The notes under the pieces are model-generated. The model had not been told where the DNA came from. It saw only the letters and a program-made list of their open reading frames with translations, and ran no database searches. Positions 1 to 7,665 of a stretch of DNA of 26,363 nt are shown here, in pieces. The first letter of the stretch is position 1. Each line of letters begins with the position of its first letter. Source of the DNA: Lunatibacter sp035460985 (GTDB lineage: Bacteria; Bacteroidota; Bacteroidia; Cytophagales; Cyclobacteriaceae); NCBI GenBank assembly GCA_035460985.1, contig DATHWC010000418.1:1-26363 (forward strand), given 5' to 3'. A program made the translations under genes and the position numbers.

Positions 1-81
1 GCCTTTTTTGTTTTATGTAAGTGTTACGTATTAACCAGACTGAGGTTTCTCATTGCCTTTCGTTGTTTGTCTGAATAATGG

Positions 82-3000
82 CTACTTCGTAATCATTAAT
101 TTTTCCTTGAATTGGATACCCCGTTCAGAAACCACAGATACAATATAAATACCTTGCTTTAAATCCAACAGCGGAATACTCATTGTGCTGTTATTGATAT
201 TTATTTCACTTTGGTTATAGAATCTAATCAGCTGACCGGATGTATCGTGTATCATAATTCTGGAATTGGGGTATTCTGAGTCCAGTACCAGATTAACTTG
301 ACTTGAAGCTGGATTAGGATAGAGCTTTGCTTTCGTATCCTTAAAATCTCCGAAATTTAAACTTTCAGTTTCTGAACCGGAGTGTTCGCCATTAAATTGC
401 CGAAGGTTGGCCATTCCTGGACTGAACGATTCATTACTTGGGAAAATTGCTATACCGGAAATCGCAGCGTCTGCAACAGAAGAAACTAGATTAATTGTCA
501 TCTTTCCATCTTTCACTTCAACATTTTCAAATATGAGCTCAAACGGTTTAGATTGATTTTCCACAAATGTGTCTAAACTTTTCTTGACGAGTTTGCCCTC
601 TATAAAAATATCAAAAACTCTCCGTCCAGGTCCTGTGGCAGCCACACGATGTCCAAAATACACTTCATTGTGATAGGTAATGACTGTATATTTGCCGTTT
701 GAAACGGGAACGTCATAAATCAGATTTTTTGAGAATCGCTGGGATTGAAACAGCTCCTGATCACTGGCTAAAGCATGTGATTCGAAGAAACTACCACTAA
801 AATGTCTGTTTTGAAAATCTGATTGAAATTTGGTTCCATGAAAATCCGTATCTTTGTCACTTCCAGCATTTATATATATTCCATTTTTGGGAAGGGATTT
901 CGTGTTATCCACCACAGTAGGAATATTTGTATCAACCGGAATGATTGAAATACCTGAGATTGCTGCATCACCTATTACGGCTAACAGCCTAATTTTTATC
1001 GAACCATTTTTTACCTCGATACCTTTATGCTCCAGCGCAATTTCTTTGTTATTGTTTACAACAAATAGGTCAAAGTTTTTCTTTACTTCTTTATCTTGAA
1101 TTGAAATCGAATAGACCCTTTTGTTCGGACCTGTCGTACTTACCTTTTGCCCAAAATAGACTTCATTGTGATATGTGATGACATCATAGTTACCATTTTT
1201 AACTGGAATTTCATACACTAAATCTTTGGCGAACCGTTGACTTTGCATCATAGTGTGTATGCTAGCTGACGCATTGCCTTCCATATTTCCGGTGTTGAAA
1301 TATTTTCCGGAGAATTCCGATTCAAATTGAACTCCTTTGTATTCTCCTGATCTCGTATTACCGGTATTTATATGAATTTCCTCTGTAGATGGAGTTTCTT
1401 TTACCTGATCATCCGCATCTTTGGTTGATACTGGCAGGATTGCAATGGCAGAAATGGCTGCGTCTGCAATAGATGAAACCAAATTTATTGTCACTTTTCC
1501 ATCTTTAACTTCAACATTTTCAAATATGAGCTCAAACTGTTTAGAATTATTTTCCACAAATGGATCCAAATCTTTCTTGACGAGTTTGCCTTCTATAAAA
1601 ATATCAAAAACTCTCCGTCCAGGTCCTGTGGCAGCCACGCGATGTCCAAAATACACTTCATTGTGATAGGTGATTACTGTATATTTGCCGTTTGAAACGG
1701 GAATGTCATAGACCAGATTTTTTGAAAATCGCTGGGATTGAAATAGCTCCTGATCACTCGCTAAAGCATGTGACTCAAAGAAGCCACCATTAAAATGGCT
1801 GTTTTGAAAATCCGATTCAAATTTGGTTCCATGAAAATCCGTATCTTTGTTACTCCCAGCATTTATATATATTCCATTTTTGGGAAGGGATTTCGTGTTA
1901 TCCACGACCGGAGGAATATTTGTGTCAACTGGAATAATTGCAATTCCCGAAATAGCTGCGTGGCCTATTACTGATTCTAATTTTAAAGTCAGGTTTCCGT
2001 CTGTCACCTTTATGTCTTTAAATAATAGACTAAGTGGCTTATTGTTGTTTTCCACAAACAGATCAAAGTCTTTTTTTACAAGTTTGTCTTCAATTGATAT
2101 ATCGTAGACTCTCAGGTTAGGTCCTGTAGTGGCTACTTTATTTCCGAAGTAGACCTCATTGTGAAACGTAACTATATCATATGTACCATTTTCTAACGGG
2201 ATATTGTACACCAATAATTTGGCAAACCGTTGGCTTTGAAATATCGGCTCAATATTTGGAGCGTCAAAGGATTCAAAATACCCACCTGAGTAATTTTCAT
2301 TTACAAATTCAGATGTGAAGTTTACAGATTTGAAAGTAGCATCTCTGGTGCTTCCTGTATTTATATAAATGCCTTCTGAATTGAATTCCAAATCGCCAAA
2401 TCCTATATGGGTATGGGGCTCTTCGGATATTTTTGCCTGTGCAATAGTAAGATTGACTTCCTCTGAATTAAAGGTCCTGCCATTACCATCATTGAGAGAA
2501 GCCCAAATATACTGTTCACCAGGTTGCAGGTTTTCCCAATTGATACTAAAAGGATAGGTGTTACACTTCCCAATTTCCTTCAAACCACAATAAAATGTAG
2601 CAGAAGTCATTTTGGCATGTTGGTTGTTAGCAATGTCAAGCGATATTTTTACTGTGTCCTTTGTTGTTATTTTTTCTATACTCTTGCTAAGCGAAATTAC
2701 GATTTCCGGGTCCTCCGGCTTCACCTCTTCGATAGGCATTTCCCCTGTCTTGAAAAGGGCGAATCCAGAATATGGTGCGAGCGTTACCTCACCGGTGTAT
2801 TCCTTTAATCGCGCATCCACATATTTTCCTTGAAGCAATACTTTTTTGGGCTGTTTGGTCGCATTAAATTCAAATAGAATCTTTTCGTCTATTCTTACCT
2901 CTTTGGCTTCGACCTCAACGATCTCTAAGTCATCGAGCCAATAGGTTATGTTTGGATTTTTAAAGGTAAAAATCAAAGCACCGTCAGCGACATCCAGTAA

Positions 3001-5196
3001 GGGAGTTAGTATAGTTTGATATTCCGCGGTATTTGATGTCAAATCAAAAGTTGAGATCGGGGATAGGGCGTGCCATGGTGACCCTGTATGTCGTAAATGA
3101 ACACTTATTGCAGCATTTTGTGAGGCAGAGGTCTTAAGTCGTATCAAGTACTTTTTTTCCTTTTTTAAACTTCCCATTTTTAACAAAAAGGAAGAATTAA
3201 CATTTGCAATAACCTGTAGTGTAGGTCCATTTATTTTGTTAGGGATAATTGATGCCTGTGCCTGGGAGAAATGGATATCATTCACATTCCCGTTAAATTG
3301 GCCATTTTTGTAAATATTTTCACCTTTTACTACTATATTTTCATATTTGGGAAAATCAATCTCATTGCTTTTGGAATTATGGTCCTTCCCAAACATATTC
3401 TTGAAACCAGGTAAATTCTGACGGGTTTCTACCGTAGTTCCATTTATTAATTGTCTTGTGAAAATGGAATAGGGATCTCCAAATGGACGGAAAAACACGT
3501 TGTTATCAAACGCTCCCATCGATTTTATATCATGTTTGTGAGAGTGAAATGTGTATGAGTTTTGTAGATTTGTTTTAGCAAAAAATGTATTGTTCGACAT
3601 TGTCACGTTTTGAACGTCGGCTCCCATATGGCTATTAGCAAGTGTTATGCTATGGTCTGTATCGTAGATTAAATTATCCTTGACAATAATGTTTCTCACA
3701 TTCGACATTTTAACACCACTGTTTTCGGTATGGGCGATTGTATTATTTGAAATCTCTACGCCATTGGCATTGTCATCCATAAAAATTCCTTCAGCCATGC
3801 CTCGGGGATAGCTTGCTGTGCTTGGCAGACCTGCCAAACTTCCCTTTCCATTAAGAATTATATTCCCGACTATTTTTCTGTTGTGAAAGGTTTGATTATT
3901 GTTACCTACATACGTGTAGATACCACCGCCATCTCCTTTTATTAGACAAAAATTATCCACAAGGTTGTTTTTAACAATTGTGTTATTCCCACCAAAATGT
4001 ATCCCTAAATAACCCGTATTGTACACTTCATTTCCCTCAATTATGGTATTGTCGTCAAGGGCTATTATTCCATTTCCTGATGAATCGCCATTTCTAACGC
4101 CACCGGGAAACCTTGCGGAATTTTTCACAATGTTATTTTTTATTGATGCATTCGAATTTCCGTATCGTAAATAAAAACCATTGTTTAAGCAATTTTCCAC
4201 ATAACTATTTTCAAATGAAAGGTTTACAACGCTTCTCGCATAAACCCCACTTTCCCCAGCAAATTCGACTCTGACTTTATTGAACTTAATTTCCCGTCCC
4301 CCGGAAATGTCAACAACATCGGAATTGGCCCCTTTGAAGTTCAAATTTTGGATAGTTATATAGCTTGCTCCGTATGACTTAGTCAGTAAATTGTTTAGGG
4401 TGCTTACTTCAATATTGCGTCCATTAGGTGACACATTGCCGAAGAACATGCTCAGCTTTTTAGATGTTGGGTTGAAATACCATTCTCCAAACCTGTCTAA
4501 TGTTGAAATATGGTTTTGAATAAAAAAACCGTAGTCTTTAAGTGACGGATAGGTTTCATTCCCTATGTAGGTAAGTGAATTACCATTATGACTAGATATT
4601 TTATGAGTATCAATGATCCATTGATTTTTTCTGATTACGACATCTCCACCAGCCCAGTTCGGTGAGGTAGTTAATTGACCACTGGATAGTGTTTTTCCAC
4701 CGCTTACACCCGAAATTCTTAGAAACCCCTCATTAATTGCATCGCCGTTTGGAAAGCGTCCCATAAAATGAAATTCACCGTCTACCAATAGATTTTTTAT
4801 AAGACTGGTATTTAGAATAGTTCCGCTTTCGAATACTCCATTTCCTTTAGATGTCCACTGGGAAATATTTTGGAATGAAGTAATTATGGGTTCTTTTCCT
4901 GTTCCATAAGCATCTAGGCGTATAGGACTACCCATTATTCCGGAGCCATTCAAATGAATTGTACCATAAAATGAATCTCCTCTTTTGAAAAATACTCCAT
5001 CGCCTGGTTTAAGTGTAGAAAAGACTTCGTTTACTTTTTCTATACTTTTCCATGGAGTTGCCGGATTTTGTGCTTGTAAAGCCGTGCGCTTGTCATCACC
5101 AATACTACTTGAAAAGTAATAATCTGCTGCATACGTAAGATGGCTGATTAATATCGCCACTATGATCATCCCAAATTTTCTTCCTACACGTTTCAT
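82..5196 (-). CDS. Secreted parallel beta-helix protein with four malectin-like domains and T9SS sorting domain
   Basis: A 1704-aa multidomain secreted protein. Seen: a signal peptide (about residues 1-23, ending TYA), a right-handed beta-helix region (about 24-620) rich in short N-N-x-I/V turns, a carbohydrate-binding-like beta-sandwich (about 630-810), an Ig-like domain (about 829-925), four malectin-like domains (about 941-1105, 1108-1265, 1272-1436, 1438-1590), each with QSQRF and HNEVYFG motifs, and a C-terminal domain starting near LYPNP (about 1620) and ending KEKLMITK, typical of type A T9SS substrates. The family pattern suggests export through the type IX system to the cell surface or medium and binding or cleavage of a polysaccharide; the substrate is unknown. 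The beta-helix carries DGGGIY (about 420) and GIFMDDN (about 472), shared with both paralogues in this window. The start at MKRVGRKFGM gives a good signal peptide. The second and fourth malectin domains are nearly identical at DNA level. Confidence 0.93.
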   Translation of the reverse strand: MKRVGRKFGMIIVAILISHLTYAADYYFSSSIGDDKRTALQAQNPATPWKSIEKVNEVFSTLKPGDGVFFKRGDSFYGTIHLNGSGIMGSPIRLDAYGTGKEPIITSFQNISQWTSKGNGVFESGTILNTSLIKNLLVDGEFHFMGRFPNGDAINEGFLRISGVSGGKTLSSGQLTTSPNWAGGDVVIRKNQWIIDTHKISSHNGNSLTYIGNETYPSLKDYGFFIQNHISTLDRFGEWYFNPTSKKLSMFFGNVSPNGRNIEVSTLNNLLTKSYGASYITIQNLNFKGANSDVVDISGGREIKFNKVRVEFAGESGVYARSVVNLSFENSYVENCLNNGFYLRYGNSNASIKNNIVKNSARFPGGVRNGDSSGNGIIALDDNTIIEGNEVYNTGYLGIHFGGNNTIVKNNLVDNFCLIKGDGGGIYTYVGNNNQTFHNRKIVGNIILNGKGSLAGLPSTASYPRGMAEGIFMDDNANGVEISNNTIAHTENSGVKMSNVRNIIVKDNLIYDTDHSITLANSHMGADVQNVTMSNNTFFAKTNLQNSYTFHSHKHDIKSMGAFDNNVFFRPFGDPYSIFTRQLINGTTVETRQNLPGFKNMFGKDHNSKSNEIDFPKYENIVVKGENIYKNGQFNGNVNDIHFSQAQASIIPNKINGPTLQVIANVNSSFLLKMGSLKKEKKYLIRLKTSASQNAAISVHLRHTGSPWHALSPISTFDLTSNTAEYQTILTPLLDVADGALIFTFKNPNITYWLDDLEIVEVEAKEVRIDEKILFEFNATKQPKKVLLQGKYVDARLKEYTGEVTLAPYSGFALFKTGEMPIEEVKPEDPEIVISLSKSIEKITTKDTVKISLDIANNQHAKMTSATFYCGLKEIGKCNTYPFSINWENLQPGEQYIWASLNDGNGRTFNSEEVNLTIAQAKISEEPHTHIGFGDLEFNSEGIYINTGSTRDATFKSVNFTSEFVNENYSGGYFESFDAPNIEPIFQSQRFAKLLVYNIPLENGTYDIVTFHNEVYFGNKVATTGPNLRVYDISIEDKLVKKDFDLFVENNNKPLSLLFKDIKVTDGNLTLKLESVIGHAAISGIAIIPVDTNIPPVVDNTKSLPKNGIYINAGSNKDTDFHGTKFESDFQNSHFNGGFFESHALASDQELFQSQRFSKNLVYDIPVSNGKYTVITYHNEVYFGHRVAATGPGRRVFDIFIEGKLVKKDLDPFVENNSKQFELIFENVEVKDGKVTINLVSSIADAAISAIAILPVSTKDADDQVKETPSTEEIHINTGNTRSGEYKGVQFESEFSGKYFNTGNMEGNASASIHTMMQSQRFAKDLVYEIPVKNGNYDVITYHNEVYFGQKVSTTGPNKRVYSISIQDKEVKKNFDLFVVNNNKEIALEHKGIEVKNGSIKIRLLAVIGDAAISGISIIPVDTNIPTVVDNTKSLPKNGIYINAGSDKDTDFHGTKFQSDFQNRHFSGSFFESHALASDQELFQSQRFSKNLIYDVPVSNGKYTVITYHNEVYFGHRVAATGPGRRVFDIFIEGKLVKKSLDTFVENQSKPFELIFENVEVKDGKMTINLVSSVADAAISGIAIFPSNESFSPGMANLRQFNGEHSGSETESLNFGDFKDTKAKLYPNPASSQVNLVLDSEYPNSRIMIHDTSGQLIRFYNQSEININNSTMSIPLLDLKQGIYIVSVVSERGIQFKEKLMITK
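485..935 (-). repeat. Near-identical malectin-domain repeat, copy 1 (993-bp period)
   Basis: This stretch, encoding most of the fourth malectin-like domain and its preceding linker, matches 1478-1928 at a constant offset of 993 bp (331 codons), with long identical runs, for example around 601-650 versus 1594-1643 and 863-910 versus 1856-1903. Limits are approximate, set where identity visibly drops on both sides. Confidence 0.85.
1478..1928 (-). repeat. Near-identical malectin-domain repeat, copy 2 (993-bp period)
   Basis: Partner of the repeat at 485-935; encodes most of the second malectin-like domain. The 993-bp offset equals two malectin domains, so either a two-domain block duplicated in frame or later gene conversion homogenised the second and fourth domains, while the first and third have diverged more. 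Confidence 0.85.
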
Positions 5197-5706
5197 GACT
5201 TTTATATTTACTTTTTCGTTACTTGTTATTTTCGAATTACTCTTAAGTTTTAATTGAATTTTATCTAGCTAAATCTGATTTTCAAATTATTAAATTGGTA
5301 TTTCGCTTTTTGAAATTAAATTTTTTGGTTTTTGTATTAATAAAAATATAATTCTAAAATCGTTTCTGATTTCGATAAGTAGTGATATAAAAAACTTATT
5401 TGCAAATATGACGTGGAAATATTTTTCAACTAGTAACGTGGAAAAAAGCACATGATTTATTTTAAAAATACTAATTCGTATTTCGAATTGTGAATTCTGT
5501 GGATGTTGGGAAAATTGGTTAAAAAATAAAAAATGCGAAAATTTGTATGGAGGTCACTTCATTAACTACCGTTAGATTGCCAAACGGCAAAGTTAAGCTG
5601 TCACCTCGTTGGCATAAGTAAAGCTAGTGGTACCCAAGTCTTGACTTGCGGAATAATTCCGATTCGATTCCTACCCTGCCAGAATTTCAGCCGTATTGGC
5701 TTTTTA
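5197..5706. other. AT-rich intergenic stretch with small hairpins
   Basis: No convincing gene. 5197-5560 is very AT-rich and must carry the promoter of the minus-strand beta-helix gene, but I cannot place a clear TTG/TAnnTTTG pair. 5579-5592 forms a small hairpin (TTGCC-AAAC-GGCAA). 5636-5649 forms CAAGT-CTTG-ACTTG. 5662-5682 resembles the 3' end of a tRNA (TTCGATTCC followed by TGCCA) but cannot be folded into a full tRNA. 5690-5706 has AGCC-GTATT-GGCT followed by a T run, a weak terminator-like hairpin on the plus strand. Confidence 0.5.
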
Positions 5707-6045
5707 TTAGTCCGAGACATTTTCTGTTCTGAACGTCGCATAGCAATCAAGTGTCCATGAAAACGCATAGAGAGAAATTCCGGTAATATTTGCCATACTT
5801 TCTCTTTCCGGCCCCATACTACTCAACCAAGAACTGTAGCCCAACGTAAAATGCTTGTTTAACCTATATCTCACAGAGGCACTCAGGTCCAAGCAGATTG
5901 GTTTTGCGAAAAACTCTGACGCATACGGCCATACTCCCACCTTTCTTAAATAAAAAGTACGCAAGACTCCATTTTTTGCTAATACCAACAGTTCCCGCAA
6001 ATCCGGGACGGATGCTAAAAACCTCAACTGGCAATTCTTGAACAA
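5707..6045 (-). CDS. Orphan ORF, possible fragment of an outer-membrane protein
   Basis: A 112-aa open frame starting at TTG, with no recognisable family. Residues about 52-75 (SASVRYRLNKHFTLGYSSW) alternate hydrophobic and polar residues as in outer-membrane beta-strands, and the C-terminal 30 residues look similar. The frame stays open a few codons further upstream (to a TAA about 12 codons earlier) without a good start or signal peptide, which favours the 3' remnant of a larger barrel gene over an intact gene. It sits in the degenerate island between two beta-helix genes. It may also be a chance ORF. Confidence 0.25.
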   Translation of the reverse strand: MFKNCQLRFLASVPDLRELLVLAKNGVLRTFYLRKVGVWPYASEFFAKPICLDLSASVRYRLNKHFTLGYSSWLSSMGPERESMANITGISLYAFSWTLDCYATFRTENVSD

Positions 6046-6500
6046 TGTGGCTAGTAAATTTGGGAATTATTTTCCGGACACAGAATAATGGAACGTTGGT
6101 AGAATAATAGATGGGGTTTGGAAGTCGTTCAAATTTGATTATATTTGAAAACTTATTTTACGATGATTTTAACTGTCATGTGAAGTCAAATCATATGGCA
6201 TATTTAACATGAATATCATCATACTACAGGGCGGAAATCGTGGGAATGTGGGCGGAGAGTCAACTAAAAACAATTAATTATTTTGTTTTCAGTGTGTTAA
6301 TTAATAGTCCTTTGATATACAATGAGCATTAAATTTTCAATAGACTAACCTAAAAAACTAAAACGTTTTGAACATCTGACCAATAAAAAATGTCAAATAG
6401 AAAAGTTTTTTGAAGGATTAAACTATTATTTTTATTAAGTTTTTAGTACACCATATATAAATATCATTTGTGTAAATCGAAGCTAATTAAAAACTAAACT
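6046..6500. other. AT-rich non-coding stretch upstream of the glycosyltransferase
   Basis: No gene recognised. The sequence is strongly AT-rich apart from a short GC-richer patch at about 6229-6260. 6465-6473 (TATCATTTG) loosely resembles a Bacteroidota -7 element with one extra spacer base before TTTG, about 28 bp before the glycosyltransferase start, but no well-placed TTG partner is seen. Confidence 0.4.
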
Positions 6501-7196
6501 ATGATACCAAAAATTATTCATCAAACATGGAAAACAAATGAAATCCCTGCAAAGTGGATTCCTTATGTAAAAAAAGTACAAGAGTTAAACCCAGATTGGG
6601 AATACAAATTGTGGACTGATGTAGATAATGAAGATTTTGTAAAAAGTGAATACCCTGAATTTTATGATATATTTATGGGTTTTTCGAGAGGGATTATGAG
6701 AGCGGATGTGATTAGATATTTGATAATGAATAAAATTGGAGGGGTTTATCTTGATCTTGATTACGAAGTATTACAACCATTTAACTTTGGTGATAATAAG
6801 CTCATTCTTCCCTTATGTAGAAGTATAAAGGATGGAGATGAAAATGATGAGCTTGGAAATTGCATTTTTGCATCTGAACCAGGGCATCAATTTTGGAAGG
6901 ATGTTATTATTGATTTAAAGGAAAATCCTCCAATTGTAACCGACTACACTCAGGTTATAGAAGCAACTGGCCCAAAATTCCTATCTAAGATATATAATAT
7001 AAAAGAGTATAAGGATGTATCCTTTCCTGATAGGTTAATTTATCATCCTCCCTACTCTAATAGTAAAAAGGGGATTGAAAAAATAAAAAATAATGGTATT
7101 TCCTTAGGTATTCATCATACCACGGGAGGTTGGAAGGAGCGATGGACATTAGCCTATTTAAAACAGCAACTAAAAAAGATTTTTAAGAACAAATGA
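6501..7196 (+). CDS. GT32-type glycosyltransferase (DXD sugar-binding family)
   Basis: A 231-aa protein beginning MIPKIIHQTWKT, the hallmark N-terminus of the DXD-containing sugar transferase family (Gly_transf_sug, OCH1/TcdA-like GT32). Other visible signatures are RADVIRYLIM (about 68-77), GGVYLDLDYEV with the DLD metal/nucleotide-sugar motif (85-87), and a C-terminal HHTTGGW (about 205-211), common in capsular or LPS glycosyltransferases. It probably transfers a hexose from a nucleotide sugar to a surface polysaccharide in the cytoplasm; donor and acceptor cannot be read from sequence. It stands alone, opposite in strand to the flanking beta-helix genes, in very AT-rich DNA next to an IS66 remnant, so it looks like an imported or stranded polysaccharide-cluster gene. 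The length is normal for short members and the gene looks intact. Confidence 0.88.
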   Translation: MIPKIIHQTWKTNEIPAKWIPYVKKVQELNPDWEYKLWTDVDNEDFVKSEYPEFYDIFMGFSRGIMRADVIRYLIMNKIGGVYLDLDYEVLQPFNFGDNKLILPLCRSIKDGDENDELGNCIFASEPGHQFWKDVIIDLKENPPIVTDYTQVIEATGPKFLSKIYNIKEYKDVSFPDRLIYHPPYSNSKKGIEKIKNNGISLGIHHTTGGWKERWTLAYLKQQLKKIFKNK

Positions 7197-7209
7197 TATA
7201 ACCTGAATT

Positions 7210-7631
7210 TCTTGTAGTTTGAGGGAAAAAGTTGGTAGAGGTCTTTTTGCTTGTGACTCTGGATCGGTTGGAGGACATCCTTCAGCCAGTCGAACTCTTT
7301 GAGGTTGTTCTTTTTGCAGCTGGCCATGAATGAGTACACCGCTGCGGCCATCTTCGCTGCCTGGTGCGAGCCTAAAAACAGATACGCCTTACTTCCCGCA
7401 ACCAGGGGCCTGACAGTGTTTTCCACAAGGTTGTTGTCATTCCCATTTGCCCGTGTAGGGCATACCGCTCAGTCCGTCCCATCTTGGCCTGGCATAGAAT
7501 ATGGCTTTGCCAATGGGGCTGGTTGGCCGGTATTTCAGGTGGTTTTCTTCAAGCCATTTTCCCAGTTCGGCCAGAACGGGTATCGCATGCGCTTTCCTTT
7601 GGGCCCTACTTTTTTTCCTGTTTGCTCGTTA
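7210..7631 (-). pseudogene. IS66-family transposase C-terminal remnant, frameshifted
   Basis: Minus-strand translation gives the end of an IS66 TnpC-type transposase in two frames. The upstream part (7631 down to about 7441) reads AIPVLAELGKWLEENHLKYR ... SPIGKAIFYARPRW ... YTGKWE and then hits TGA. The downstream part (from about 7439) reads DNNLVENTVRPLVAGSKAYL ... GSHQAAKMAAAVYSFMASCK ... WLKDVL ... LFPSNYKK. IS66 transposases have an unbroken E-I-D-N-N at the junction, so a single base appears lost near 7439-7441. The DDE catalytic core, the N-terminal half, the accessory tnpA/tnpB genes and clear terminal inverted repeats are absent, so the element is dead. Its upstream edge (a TAA at 7629-7631) is about 35 bp from the stop of the neighbouring beta-helix gene, and its other end nearly abuts the glycosyltransferase. 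Confidence 0.87.
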
Positions 7632-7665
7632 TTGAAAATGCACTGTTCTAAGCAAAAAAAGACGA

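Noticed and set aside
854..2107. Several similar plus-strand ORFs (854-1099, 1421-1666, 1847-2107)
   Set aside because: They are shadows of the repeated malectin domains on the other strand; their mutual similarity only reflects the repeat.
5600..5685. Intact tRNA gene
   Set aside because: The T-arm stem does not pair (A opposite C at the closing position) and no matching acceptor 5' strand (AGGGTAG-like) is present upstream; kept only as a possible fragment.
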